64,000 nt of DNA from RPQJ01 sp963793005 (GTDB lineage Bacteria > Pseudomonadota > Gammaproteobacteria > Steroidobacterales > Steroidobacteraceae), in NCBI GenBank assembly GCA_963793005.1, contig CAWBYP010000002.1:1984001-2048000 (forward strand), given 5' to 3'. This document shows positions 46,910 to 56,220 of the stretch, piece after piece. The translations under genes were made by a program, and so were the position numbers. Positions within the stretch are counted from its first letter, which is position 1; each line of letters starts with the position of its first letter. Under the pieces are notes generated by a model, which ran no database searches, was not told the origin of the DNA, and saw only the letters and a program-made list of their open reading frames with translations.

Positions 46910-47980
46910 TCACCCGGTCGGCGTCGGCGTGCCCCCCGCGCCGCTGAACCAGCGCCGTTGCAGCAGGAAGGCTACGTTCACCAGTGCGATCATTACCGGC
47001 ACCTCCACCAGCGGCCCGATCACGGCCGCGAACGCCACCCCGGAGTTGATTCCATAGACCGAGACCGCCACGGCGATGGCAAGCTCGAAGTTGTTGCTCG
47101 CAGCCGTGAAGGACAGCGTGGCGCTTTTCGGGTAGCCGGCGCCGGCGCGCCTGCCCATCGCGAAGGACACGAGAAACATCACTACGAAGTAGATCAGCAG
47201 CGGCACGGCAATCCGAACGACGTCCATCGGGATCGTGACGATCAGCTTGCCCTTGAGGCTGAACATCACCACGATCGTAAACAGCAGCGCGACGAGCGTA
47301 ATCGGGCTGATCATCGGCACGAAGCGCTGGTGGTAATACTCCTTCGTCACGAAGCGCAGCATCACTGCGCGCGTCAATATCCCGGCAATGCAGGGAATGC
47401 CCAGGTAGACGAAGACGCTGCTGGCGATCTGACCGATCGAGATATCGACGACCGACCCGTGCAGGCCCAGCAGTGGCGGCAGCACGGTCACGAACAGCCA
47501 CGCATACGCGCTGTAGAACAGCACCTGGAAGATCGAGTTGAATGCGACCAGGCCGGCCGCGTACTCGGTCGAACCGCCCGCCAGCTCATTCCACACGATC
47601 ACCATCGCGATGCAGCGGGCGAGCCCGATCAGGATCAGGCCCGCCATGTATTCGGGCTTGTCCGAGAGAAACGTCACGGCCAGCACGAACATCAGGACTG
47701 GCCCGATGACCCAGTTCTGCACCAGTGACAGCGTCAGGATCTTCCTGTCGCGAAAAACGTCCGGCAGGTCCTCGTAACGAACCTTGGCGAAGGGCGGGTA
47801 CATCATCAGGATCAGCCCGACGGCAATCGGGATGTTCGTCGTCCCGACGCTGAAAGAATCGACAAGCGACTCGACGTCGGGCACGAACCAGCCCAGGGCG
47901 ATTCCAAGCGCCATTGCCGCGAATATCCACACCGTGAGATATCGATCGAGTATGGAGAGTCTGCTGGCGACTGCACTCAT
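46910..47980 (-). CDS. Arsenite efflux transporter Acr3
   Basis: This 356-residue membrane protein has ten predicted helices typical of the Acr3 arsenite/H+ antiporter family. It carries the conserved Cys in LARCIAMVIVWNEL, and the segments SFTAASNNFELAIAVAV and GPLVEVPVMIALVNVA match the family. No arsR or arsC lies in the window, so its regulation is not apparent. ATG 47980 is the start. Confidence 0.93.
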   Translation of the reverse strand: MSAVASRLSILDRYLTVWIFAAMALGIALGWFVPDVESLVDSFSVGTTNIPIAVGLILMMYPPFAKVRYEDLPDVFRDRKILTLSLVQNWVIGPVLMFVLAVTFLSDKPEYMAGLILIGLARCIAMVIVWNELAGGSTEYAAGLVAFNSIFQVLFYSAYAWLFVTVLPPLLGLHGSVVDISIGQIASSVFVYLGIPCIAGILTRAVMLRFVTKEYYHQRFVPMISPITLVALLFTIVVMFSLKGKLIVTIPMDVVRIAVPLLIYFVVMFLVSFAMGRRAGAGYPKSATLSFTAASNNFELAIAVAVSVYGINSGVAFAAVIGPLVEVPVMIALVNVAFLLQRRWFSGAGGTPTPTG

Positions 47981-48087
47981 GGCGCCTGCTCCTGCGTCAA
48001 GGCACCGGCGCGCGGCGGCGCGGATTGATCAGCCGGCGGTTCGGTGATGTAGTTGGACCCGTTGATTTTCACACAAGTGACCATCAC

Positions 48088-48453
48088 ATGGTGCACGGAC
48101 CTAGGCCCGGATACGAGCAAGCTCTTTTCCTCGACGACGCTTCGTCCGAGCAGCGGCTCGCAATGGCGGCTGACCTGCTCGAATCCGGCAGCGGGATCGT
48201 AATGCTCGGTGGCGTGATCGCCTTGCGGCCTGGCCCTGTCGAGATTCGCTGCGAGGTGATCGATCCAAATCCATCTGCGCATCGCTGCGCAGAGGAATTC
48301 AAGGTCCTGGTGGAGAATGCGGGCCGCCGCCTCGCCGGATCAAAGCTTGCGACTCGATTGCCGCTGAAGCCCATGAGGTGGCTGGTTGTAGAAGCAGGTG
48401 ATTCAGGCATTGTTGACTTATGGGCTGCGCCTACTAGGGTCAATCCCGAATAG
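48088..48453 (+). CDS. Hypothetical protein, uncertain
   Basis: A 121-residue frame with plausible composition (ADLLESGSGIVMLGGVIALR, EEFKVLVENAGRRLAG, RWLVVEAGDSGIVDLWAAP). It matches no family I know. Competing minus-strand frames over the same DNA look poorer. The start may be ATG 48088 or a TTG at 48025; neither has a good Shine-Dalgarno. It sits between acr3 (divergent) and the phasin-like gene. Confidence 0.45.
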   Translation: MVHGPRPGYEQALFLDDASSEQRLAMAADLLESGSGIVMLGGVIALRPGPVEIRCEVIDPNPSAHRCAEEFKVLVENAGRRLAGSKLATRLPLKPMRWLVVEAGDSGIVDLWAAPTRVNPE

Positions 48454-48523
48454 GCGGCAGTTCGGCGCCGCGTTACCTTAGGCAAAAGAGGTGCCGCGTC
48501 GCGGCACGAAACGGGAGTCATCC

Positions 48524-48997
48524 ATGGTCGGAAAAGCCAGGAAACTGATGAACGAGCAGGTGGAGTTCGCCGGCGAGCAGGCACGGGTACTGCGCCGTGC
48601 ACCCGCAACACTCATGCGCCGGGCTGCAGAGAAGTCGGCAACAGGCGTCAAGGCGTTGCAGAAGCCGGTTCGCGCGGTGACGCGCTCCGGGTTGCGACTT
48701 ACGACGCTGACGCAACACACGGTCGAGAGCCTTCTCGAGCTGCAGCTCGAGGTCGTAAGCGCTGCGCTCACCAATGCAGCGGAACAGCTCGAACGAGTGT
48801 CGCGTGCCCAGAGCGTTCGCGCGCTGGTGGGTGGGCAGGCCGGGGAGCTCAAGGCGGTGCGCGAGCGTATCGCGAAGGACATCAAGCGCGTGGTCGCGAT
48901 CCTGAAGCGCGCCGGCAAGGGTGCCCGCGCCGTGGCGACCGACACCTATGCGGAGATCGTGAAGGCGCCGCCCGCGAAGACCGCTGCACGCCGGTAA
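48524..48997 (+). CDS. Phasin-like protein, with Lys-rich tail out of frame downstream
   Basis: This 157-residue, mostly helical protein (MVGKARKLMNEQVEFAGEQA, SLLELQLEVVSAALTNAAEQ, IAKDIKRVVAILKRAGKGAR) resembles phasins that coat polyhydroxyalkanoate granules. It ends KAPPAKTAARR. Immediately downstream, from 48996 to a TGA at 49091 in another frame, the DNA encodes 31 residues almost entirely of Lys, Arg and Ala (KTSKRKTKKKVVRKAKRKAG). Such tails are typical C-termini of phasin-like proteins, so a single-base error near 48990 has probably truncated the reading. Confidence 0.7.
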   Translation: MVGKARKLMNEQVEFAGEQARVLRRAPATLMRRAAEKSATGVKALQKPVRAVTRSGLRLTTLTQHTVESLLELQLEVVSAALTNAAEQLERVSRAQSVRALVGGQAGELKAVRERIAKDIKRVVAILKRAGKGARAVATDTYAEIVKAPPAKTAARR

Positions 48998-49187
48998 GAC
49001 CAGCAAGCGCAAGACGAAGAAGAAGGTGGTCCGCAAGGCGAAGCGCAAGGCCGGGAAGACGGTACGCCGCGCGCGCCGCAAGGGGAGTTGATCCGCAGCA
49101 TCGGCGATCGCTTACGGAACCGCATGGGTCCCTGCCTGGGGATCCGTGCTCGGGTCGTGGCGAAAATGCCGTCCTTGCGCAGACGCG

Positions 49188-50084
49188 ATGCTGTACCGGA
49201 AACCTGACTGGCATGAACTGGCAAGTTCGATCTCGTCCGCAACCGGGCACGAGCTCGCACGCGCACCGCACGAATCGGTCTCCGGTGGCGATGCCAGCAG
49301 TTGCGTTCGTTGGTCGAGTGACGCGGGTTCGATGTTCGTCAAGTTTGCCCCCGACGACCGGGCATGGGTCCTGGAAGCGGAGGCGGAGGGATTGCACGCG
49401 CTGGCATCGGCCAGTGCGATCCGGGTACCGACGGTGTTCGGCGTCGGCGTGGCTGCGAATCGAGCGTGGCTGGCGCTGGAGTGGTTCGATCTCAGGTCGC
49501 CAGCGCGAGGCAGCGAAGCGCGGCTCGGTGAGCTGCTGGCCCAACAGCACCGCAAGACGAGCGGGACCTTCGGTTGGCATCGAACCAATACCATCGGCCT
49601 GACCAGGCAGGTCAATGACCCCGACACTGACTGGGGCAGGTTTTACGTGACTCGACGCCTGGAGCCGCAGCTTGCACTGGCGGAATCGAACGGCGAATGC
49701 GGCAGGTTGATCGACCGTGGCCGGCTGCTCTGCGAGCGGGTGCCAGCGCTGCTTGGTGGACATGCACCAGCGCCATCGCTGCTGCACGGCGACCTCTGGG
49801 CTGGCAATCACGCCGAAGATTCCGCCGGTCATCCGCTGGTCTTCGACCCAGCCATCTACTTCGGCGACCGTGAGGCCGACCTCGCAATGACGCGGCTGTT
49901 CGGCGGGTACGGGCGGGAGTTCTACGCGGCGTACGATGCCGCGTGGCCGCTGGAGCCGGGCGCTTCCGAGCGCATGCCGCTCTACAACCTCTACCATGTG
50001 CTCAACCACCTCAACCTGTTCGGTGGCGGCTATCGCAGGCAGGCCGAGGACATGATCGAGCGACTGCTCGCGCAAGTCGCCTGA
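49188..50084 (+). CDS. Fructosamine kinase family protein
   Basis: This 298-residue kinase-fold protein probably phosphorylates sugar-amine adducts (ketosamines) so that they fall off proteins or free amines. Key segments are the ATP-binding SMFVKFAPDD, the catalytic loop LLHGDLWAGNH and the metal-binding segment LVFDPAIYFGDREADLAMTRLFGG, all classic for the family. ATG 49188 is used; an earlier start would add unrelated residues. Confidence 0.92.
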   Translation: MLYRKPDWHELASSISSATGHELARAPHESVSGGDASSCVRWSSDAGSMFVKFAPDDRAWVLEAEAEGLHALASASAIRVPTVFGVGVAANRAWLALEWFDLRSPARGSEARLGELLAQQHRKTSGTFGWHRTNTIGLTRQVNDPDTDWGRFYVTRRLEPQLALAESNGECGRLIDRGRLLCERVPALLGGHAPAPSLLHGDLWAGNHAEDSAGHPLVFDPAIYFGDREADLAMTRLFGGYGREFYAAYDAAWPLEPGASERMPLYNLYHVLNHLNLFGGGYRRQAEDMIERLLAQVA

Positions 50085-50435
50085 CGTGTTCCCGGTGGAT
50101 GGGAAGCATCGCTTTCGCAGCAAGAACGCCCGGTCTGGCTGGCGCGAACGAGTGCCTGGGTTAGCGAAAAACACCAAAAAAGAAAGCCGGAACAGGGCGG
50201 GGATCCCTGTCCCGGCATCCGGGACCGATTCGAGGACTTAGCGCGTCCGTCCTTGCTGCCTGTGTCGGCTGACGCTGCCTTTCGACGGGTCCGAAGCAGT
50301 CGAGGCGTTCGGGGGTGGAACTTGCTCGACAGGCAACAGCATGCCCGCCGACCATTACCGCAATGTGACAGCCGGCAATGTACCGGGCACCCGCCAGCTT
50401 CCAGCCTCGGCCCTGCGCGCCCCGCGATCGCGACG
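50085..50435. other. Intergenic region between fructosamine kinase and aldehyde dehydrogenase genes
   Basis: These 351 bases hold no convincing gene. The left third contains a minus-strand terminator (50166-50216). The remaining 220 bp (50217-50435) downstream of the dehydrogenase stop show no protein-like frame; they could be a 3' untranslated region or an uncharacterised small RNA ending at that terminator. Confidence 0.5.
50166..50216 (-). terminator. Rho-independent terminator of the ydc-like operon
   Basis: Read on the minus strand, GCCGGGACAGGG and CCCTGTTCCGGC form an 11-bp stem with one mismatch and a 7-nt loop, followed by TTTCTTTTTTGG. It faces the end of the dehydrogenase gene, 220 bp downstream of its stop. 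Confidence 0.8.
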
Positions 50436-51860
50436 CTAGAGTTTCGCCATCACGTGACGAACGACGGTGTAGTCCTCGAGTGCGTACATCGACAGGTCCT
50501 TGCCGTAGCCGGAGCGCTTCAGGCCGCCATGCGGCATCTCGCTGACCAGCATGAAATGCGTGTTGATCCAGGTGCAGCCGTACTGCAGCCGCGATGCGAC
50601 GCTGAGCGCCTTGCCGACGTCCTGGGTCCAAACCGACGAGGCGAGTCCGTAGTCGGAGTCGTTGGCCCACGACACGGCCTGGTCCGCGTCCTTGAAACGG
50701 GTCACCGAGACCACCGGGCCGAACACTTCGCGCTGGACGATCTCGTCCGTCTGCCTCGCGCCCGCGACCACCGTCGGCTCGAAGAAGAAGCCGCCGCCGG
50801 TTCCGGCGCTTCCGCCCGCGGTGATCTCGATGTGCTTCTGCTTCCGCGCGCGCGCGACGAAGCCAGCGACCCGGTTGCGCTGCTCGGCGCTGATCAGCGG
50901 TCCCATCTCGACGTCCTTGGCGGTCTGCAGCCCGGTCTTGATGGAGCTGACGGCGGAGGAGAGATCGGCGACCAGTCGGTCGTACACCTTCGCGCCCGCG
51001 TAGATGCGACAGGCCGCGGTGCAGTCCTGTCCCGCGTTGTAATAGCCGAAAGTGCGCACGCCGGCGACGACCGACTCGACGTCCGCGTCATCGAAAACGA
51101 TCACCGGTGCCTTGCCGCCGAGTTCGAGGTGTGTGCGCTTGATGCCGTCGCTCGCCTGGCCGAGGATCTTTGCGCCGGTTGCGACGTCTCCGGTGAGCGA
51201 GATCATCCTGACCTTCGGGTGCTTCGTCAGCGGCGCGCCGACCGATGGGCCGCGCCCGCATACGATGTTGACGACGCCGGCTGGGAAGATCTCCGCCAGC
51301 AGCTCGCCCAGCCTGAGTGCCGTGAGCGGCGTCTGCTCAGAGGGCTTGAGGACGCAGGTGTTGCCCGCGGCGAGCGCCGGGCCCAGCTTCCATGCAGCCA
51401 TCATCAGCGGATAGTTCCAGGGCGCGATTGAGGCCACGACTCCGACCGGGTCGCGGCGAATCATGCTCGTGAACCCGGAGAGATACTCCCCCGCGACGGC
51501 CCCCGTCATCGTGCGGCAGGCGCCGGCAAAGAAGCGGAACACGTCGGCGACCGCCGGTATCTCGTCGTTCAGTGCCGCGGTGAGTGGCTTACCGCAGTTC
51601 AGCGACTCGAGTTTCGCGAACGCCTGGCCGTCGGCCTCGATGCGGTCTGCCAGTCTGAGCAGCAGCGTCGCGCGATCCTTCGGCGCCGTTCGTGCCCAGC
51701 CGTCGAACGCGGCGTCCGCCGCCTTGACGGCGGAATCGATCTGCCCGCGTGATGCCTCCGGTACGTTCGCGATCACCTTGCCGGTCGCCGGGTTCAGCAC
51801 TTCCTCGACCTTGCCCTCGCCCCGGACGAGTTTGCCGTTGATGAGCAGTTTCGTTTGCAT
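50436..51860 (-). CDS. patD: Gamma-aminobutyraldehyde dehydrogenase (PatD/YdcW-like)
   Basis: This 474-residue NAD-dependent aldehyde dehydrogenase should oxidise 4-aminobutanal, the product of putrescine transamination, to GABA. It has the segments SIAPWNYPLMMAAWKLGPALAAG-type (APWNYP), the catalytic Glu in LELGGKAPV and the catalytic Cys in NAGQDCTAACR. The overall sequence is closest to YdcW/PatD. It is the last gene after two permeases, an ATPase and a binding protein, the order of E. coli ydcSTUVW. Confidence 0.88.
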   Translation of the reverse strand: MQTKLLINGKLVRGEGKVEEVLNPATGKVIANVPEASRGQIDSAVKAADAAFDGWARTAPKDRATLLLRLADRIEADGQAFAKLESLNCGKPLTAALNDEIPAVADVFRFFAGACRTMTGAVAGEYLSGFTSMIRRDPVGVVASIAPWNYPLMMAAWKLGPALAAGNTCVLKPSEQTPLTALRLGELLAEIFPAGVVNIVCGRGPSVGAPLTKHPKVRMISLTGDVATGAKILGQASDGIKRTHLELGGKAPVIVFDDADVESVVAGVRTFGYYNAGQDCTAACRIYAGAKVYDRLVADLSSAVSSIKTGLQTAKDVEMGPLISAEQRNRVAGFVARARKQKHIEITAGGSAGTGGGFFFEPTVVAGARQTDEIVQREVFGPVVSVTRFKDADQAVSWANDSDYGLASSVWTQDVGKALSVASRLQYGCTWINTHFMLVSEMPHGGLKRSGYGKDLSMYALEDYTVVRHVMAKL

Positions 51861-51880
51861 TTGCGCCTCGCTGAAAAATA

Positions 51881-51898
51881 GGTGCCTGGCACCGAATT
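51881..51898. repeat. Family B palindrome, short copy
   Basis: GGTGCC-T-GGCACC followed by GAATT repeats the core of the element at 44005-44027. It lies in the 41-bp gap between ydcV and patD, inside the operon. Confidence 0.8.
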
Positions 51899-51901
51899 GA
51901 T

Positions 51902-52714
51902 TTACGCGCCCCGCGCCTGTTCGTCCGGCCTGGTCAGGTAATAGGCCAGCAGGATCGGCACCAGTGTCACGAGCATCACCACGACTGCGACGACATTGGT
52001 GACTGGTCGATCACGCGGCCGGAACAGCTCGCTGTAGAACCAGATAGGCAGGGTCTGCTGGTGCCCGGCCGTGAAAAGCGTGACGATGATCTCGTCGAAG
52101 GAGAGCGCGAAGGCGAGCATGCCGCCCGCGAGCAGCGCGCTCGCGATCTGCGGCAGCAGTATGTAGCGGAAGGTCTGGAAGCCGTCGGCGCCGAGATCCA
52201 TCGAGGCCTCGACCCAGCTCGCTGGCATGCGCCGAAGCCGTGCGACCACGTTGTTGTAGACGATCACGAGGCAGAAGGTCGCGTGGCCGGCCACGATGGT
52301 CCAGAAGTTCGGATCGATGCCGATCGTGCGGATGCCGACCAGCAGGGCCAGGCCAGTCAGGATACCGGGCAGCGCGATCGGCAGCACGAAGAGGAGGGTG
52401 ATCGATTCCTTGCCCACGAAGCGGCGCCTCGCAAGCGCGAAGGCTGCAAGTGTCCCGAGCACCAGCGCGAGCGCAGTGGCGGCGATGGCCACTACCACGG
52501 AGAGCCTCATCGCCGCCCAGATGTCCGAGCGCGCAAAAGCGACCTCGAACCAGTGCAGCGTCAGGCCCGGCGGAGGGAACTGGTAGGTTCGGTCCTCGGT
52601 CGTGAAGGCATAGAGCACGATCACCCAGACCGGCGCATGGAGGAATGCGAGTCCGGCTGCGGCCGCGAGCTTCTGGCCGAGGGACGCGCCATTCCAGTTC
52701 CGCCTAGAGCGCAT
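51902..52714 (-). CDS. ydcV: Polyamine-type ABC importer permease (YdcV/PotC-like)
   Basis: This 270-residue inner-membrane permease has six hydrophobic helices and the EAA-loop region VEASMDLGADGFQTFRYILLPQI that contacts the ATPase. The N-terminus begins MRSRRNWNGASLGQ at ATG 52714, overlapping the ydcU end by 11 nt. With YdcU it forms the channel of a putrescine/spermidine-type importer. Confidence 0.88.
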   Translation of the reverse strand: MRSRRNWNGASLGQKLAAAAGLAFLHAPVWVIVLYAFTTEDRTYQFPPPGLTLHWFEVAFARSDIWAAMRLSVVVAIAATALALVLGTLAAFALARRRFVGKESITLLFVLPIALPGILTGLALLVGIRTIGIDPNFWTIVAGHATFCLVIVYNNVVARLRRMPASWVEASMDLGADGFQTFRYILLPQIASALLAGGMLAFALSFDEIIVTLFTAGHQQTLPIWFYSELFRPRDRPVTNVVAVVVMLVTLVPILLAYYLTRPDEQARGA

Positions 52715-53612
52715 CGAAGGCTCCAAGCCGGCGCGCAAACGTCAGGTACAGTGCGATCAGCACGATCGGCACCACCGAGAACGCGGCAGCGAGCGGCATG
52801 TTTCCGGCGGTTCCCTGCTGCTGGTAGACCATCATGCCGACGAAATAGCCGGGTGAGCCGACCACGCTGGGGATGATGAAATCGCCGAGTGTCAGCGAGA
52901 ACGTGAAGATTGAGCCCGCCGCGAGTCCGGGCAGCGCAAGCGGAAGGATCACGTTGCGGAAAGTCTGCGCAGGACGCGCACCCAGGTCCGCTGAGGCCTG
53001 CAGCAGGGAGGCCGGCACGCGTTCGAGCGATGCGGCCAGCGGCAGGATCATGAATGGCAGCCACATGTACACGAACACGATGAACATGCCGATGTAGGAC
53101 GAGGCAAGCGACGGTCCGCCTACCACGGGTGTCGCGAGCAGTGCGTCAAGTCCGCCCTGGAGCCCGAGCGTGGCGAGCAACCACGAGGCGATGCCCTGCT
53201 TGGCCAGGATCAGGCGCCACGCATAGACCTTGACGAGGTAGCTGGTCCACATCGGCAGCATCACGCCGACGTAGAAGAACGCTTTCAGCTTCGGGCTTGC
53301 GAAGCGGGCCATGTAGTTGGCGACCGGAAACGCGATCACCGCCGATGCGATGGTCACCGCGACGGCCATCAGCACCGTTCGAACGACGATGTCCACATTC
53401 GCCGGTTGCGTGAACAGTTGCCGGTAAGTCGCCAGCGTGAGCTTCGGGACGACGCGCGCGGTGAATTCGTCGATGGCGTAGAAGCTCTGCGCGAGCAGTG
53501 TGAAGAGCGATCCGAGGTATACGGTGCCCATCCACATCAGCGGCGGCACCAGCAGCAGCGACACGTAGAACGCATTGCGTCGCTGAAAGAATGTCGAGAC
53601 GGATCGCAGCAC
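52704..53612 (-). CDS. ydcU: Polyamine-type ABC importer permease (YdcU/PotB-like)
   Basis: This 302-residue inner-membrane permease has six helices and the coupling loop LQASADLGARPAQTFRNVIL. It starts with GTG (53612) 3 nt after the ATPase stop and overlaps ydcV, so translation is coupled through the operon. Its partner is YdcV. Confidence 0.88.
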   Translation of the reverse strand: MLRSVSTFFQRRNAFYVSLLLVPPLMWMGTVYLGSLFTLLAQSFYAIDEFTARVVPKLTLATYRQLFTQPANVDIVVRTVLMAVAVTIASAVIAFPVANYMARFASPKLKAFFYVGVMLPMWTSYLVKVYAWRLILAKQGIASWLLATLGLQGGLDALLATPVVGGPSLASSYIGMFIVFVYMWLPFMILPLAASLERVPASLLQASADLGARPAQTFRNVILPLALPGLAAGSIFTFSLTLGDFIIPSVVGSPGYFVGMMVYQQQGTAGNMPLAAAFSVVPIVLIALYLTFARRLGAFDAL

Positions 53613-53615
53613 GGC

Positions 53616-54639
53616 TCAACCTGCTTCGAGATGGACCATGCTTTCGGGCCGCCACGCGAGCTGCACGCGCGCACCCTGCGGTGGCAGGGCCTCACCCGAG
53701 GCCGACTCGGCACGTGACACGGCGAGCAGCGTCGCTTGGTCGACGCGCACGTGGCAGCGGCTGCTGGCACCGTGGTAGAGCACTTCCTCGAGCGTGCCGT
53801 CGCAGGTGACTGCGCCGTCTGCGGGTGCAGCGCCCGCCGGCAGCACCTCGATCAGTTCGGGCCGGATCGCGAACGACTGTGCGCGGCCCGTCAGCCGCTC
53901 GGCTGCTTCGCCCTCGACGACGTTGGCACTGCCGACGAAGCTGGCAACGAACGCCGTGCGGGGACGCGCGTACAGGCCGCGCGGCGTGTCGAGCTGCTCG
54001 ACCCGCCCGTGGCTGAAGACGGCTACGCGGTCGGCCATGCTGAGCGCCTCACCCTGGTCGTGCGTCACGAACAGGAACGTGATGCCCAGGCGTTGCTGGA
54101 GGCCCTTAAGTTCCGCCTGCATCTCTTCCCTGAGTTTCAGGTCGAGTGCGCCAAGTGGCTCGTCGAGCAGCAGGACCTTGGGGCTGTTGATGAGCGCGCG
54201 GGCGAGCGCGACACGCTGCCTCTGGCCACCTGAAAGCTGCGCGGGCCTTCGGTCGCCGTAGCTTCCGAGGCGCACGAGCTCGAGCATCTCAGCCGCGCGC
54301 CGGCGACGCTCGCTGGCAGCAACTCCACGCACCCTGGGCCCGTAAGCCACGTTCTCCGCGACCGTCATGTGCGGGAAGAGCGCGTAGTCCTGGAAGACGG
54401 TATTGAGGTTGCGGTCGTAGGGAGGAATGTCCGTGACGTCCTCCCCTTCGAGCAGGATGCGACCGCTGTCGGGACGATCGAAGCCCGCGATCAGCCGCAG
54501 GCAGGTGGTCTTGCCCGAACCGGAGGGACCCAGCAGCGCGAAAAATTCACCGGGAGCGACGGCAGAGCGACACGTGGTCCAATGCAACGACCGAGCCGAA
54601 CGCACGGCTCGCGTCCTGCAGTTCGATGGCCGAAGTCAT
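53616..54639 (-). pseudogene. ydcT: Polyamine-type ABC importer ATPase (YdcT/PotA-like), frameshifted near its N-terminus
   Basis: The ATPase of the importer would be about 340 residues. From ATG 54639 it begins MTSAIELQDASRAFGSVVAL and reaches DHVSL, then one extra base at about 54556-54570 shifts the frame; it resumes VAPGEFFALLGPSGSGKTT in the next frame. Downstream are Q-loop QDYALFPHM, signature LSGGQRQRVALARAL, Walker B LLLDEPLGALD, switch His VTHDQGEALS and a C-terminal TOBE domain. All essential motifs are present, so the break is probably an assembly error; if genuine the importer would be inactive. Confidence 0.87.
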
Positions 54640-54686
54640 GTGCTCAAAACCGTCATTCGATGTTGCAGCGTTCCCGGACGGGGGCT

Positions 54687-54739
54687 CGGGCATGCGGTCG
54701 ACAAAGCGATTCCCGAGGAGCGACTCGACCGCATGCCCG
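54687..54739 (-). promoter_or_regulatory. Long hairpin between ydcS and ydcT
   Basis: CGGGCATGCGGTCGA (54687-54701) pairs perfectly over 15 bp with 54725-54739 around a 23-nt loop, in the 199-bp gap between the binding-protein gene and the ATPase gene. Hairpins at this position often stabilise the upstream message so the binding protein is made in excess. There is no T-run on the operon strand, so full termination is unlikely. Confidence 0.6.
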
Positions 54740-54838
54740 GGCTCCCGGCCCCTCCAGGGCTCAGCTTCGGAGTTCCGATTCGACGGCGCCCCCGCGTGCC
54801 GGCAGTCCGCCCGCACGCGGCTGCGCAGCAGCGATCCG

Positions 54839-56035
54839 TTACCGGCCGCCCATGACGGCAACGTAATCCGTCGCCCAGCGGCTGTAGGGTACGCAGGTGC
54901 CCTGGCTGCAGCCGGCCTCCGGCGTGCGCCAGAAGTGGATCTTGTCGAAGTTGTCGAATCCGTTCGCGGCGCAGCCCGCGTCAGTCAGCAGTGCATTGCC
55001 CTGGCAGGCCGCCGGCACGGCCGGCACGGAGCCAAACCAGGCCGCGACGTCGCCCTGCACCTTCGGGTTCAGCGACCACTCCATCCACTTGTACGCGCAG
55101 TTCGGGTGCTTGGCGTTGGCGGCAAGCATGGTCGTGTCGGCCCAGCCCGTCGCGCCCTCGGCCGGCACCGTGCTCGAGACCGGCTGCTCGTTGGCCGCCA
55201 GCGTGTTCGCCTGGAACGGCCATGAGCCCGAGGCGACGATGCCCTCGGTCGTGAAGTCCTGCACCTGCACGTTGGCGTCGTGCCAGTAGCGCTGCACCAG
55301 CGGGTGCTGCTTGCGCAGGACGTCGAGCGCGGCAGCGTACTGCTGCTCGTTCAGCTCGTACGGATCCTTGATGCCGAGTTCCGGATTCGTCGCCATCAGG
55401 TAGACGGCAGCATCGGCGATGTAGATCGCGCCATCGTAGGCCTGTACGCGACCCTTGTTGCTCTTGCCGTCCGGCAGTTTCTGCTCTTCGAACACGACCG
55501 CCCACGAGGTGGGTGCCGTCGGGAACGTCTTGGTGTTGTACATCAGCACGTTCGGGCCCCACTGGTACGGCGTGCCGTAGTGCTTTCCGTCGACAAAGTG
55601 CCAGGGAGCATCTTTCAGACGGTCATCCACGGTCGCGTAGGCCGCAATGCGCTCGATGTCGACTGGCTGTACCGTGCCGCCCCGGATCAGGCGCAGCGAT
55701 GCGTCGCCGGAGGCCGTGACGAGGTCGTAGCCGCCCTGTGTCATCAGCGACACCATCTCGTCGGAAGTGCCCGCTGTCTTCACATTGACCTTGCAACCCG
55801 TCTCGGCTTCAAAGGGTGTGACCCAGTCGTATGCCGCATCCGTCTCGCCGCGCTCGATGTAGCCGGGCCAGGCGACGATATCGACCTGCCCTTCGAGCGT
55901 CATTGCCGGCGCGGCCGCAGGCGCCTCGGCAACCTGCTCCTCCTTCTTCTTGGCGCAGCCTGCGAGAACCAGGCTGAGCGCGACGGCGACGGTAATCACC
56001 AGGCTCCTGCTGATCGTCGTGGAATCGTTCGACAT
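54839..56035 (-). CDS. ydcS: Polyamine-type substrate-binding lipoprotein (YdcS/PotD-like)
   Basis: This 398-residue periplasmic binding protein has lipobox LVLAGC and a PotD-type fold: VDIVAWPGYIERGETD, GYDLVTASGDASLRLI, YGTPYQWGPNVLMYN. It delivers putrescine or a related polyamine to YdcUV. It is the first gene of a five-gene minus-strand operon and is followed by a strong hairpin. ATG 56035 is the start. Confidence 0.88.
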   Translation of the reverse strand: MSNDSTTISRSLVITVAVALSLVLAGCAKKKEEQVAEAPAAAPAMTLEGQVDIVAWPGYIERGETDAAYDWVTPFEAETGCKVNVKTAGTSDEMVSLMTQGGYDLVTASGDASLRLIRGGTVQPVDIERIAAYATVDDRLKDAPWHFVDGKHYGTPYQWGPNVLMYNTKTFPTAPTSWAVVFEEQKLPDGKSNKGRVQAYDGAIYIADAAVYLMATNPELGIKDPYELNEQQYAAALDVLRKQHPLVQRYWHDANVQVQDFTTEGIVASGSWPFQANTLAANEQPVSSTVPAEGATGWADTTMLAANAKHPNCAYKWMEWSLNPKVQGDVAAWFGSVPAVPAACQGNALLTDAGCAANGFDNFDKIHFWRTPEAGCSQGTCVPYSRWATDYVAVMGGR

Positions 56036-56220
56036 GTTGATTGCCCCCGGCAGCCATGCTGCTGATTGATTTTTCGATGCTGCCCGATTGTAGTCTCAAG
56101 CGGGCCGGGGTTTCAGTACGTCCGGCCATCGCATGGCGCCGGACGTAAGGGGGGCGACCGGCAGTCGGCGGTCCATAGCGGTGCCGGCCGCCAGCGCACG
56201 GTCGGCGAAAGTCGGCGGCC

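Noticed and set aside
50217..50300. A tRNA-like segment near the patD terminator
   Set aside because: No cloverleaf with acceptor stem, anticodon arm and T-arm could be built from the sequence.
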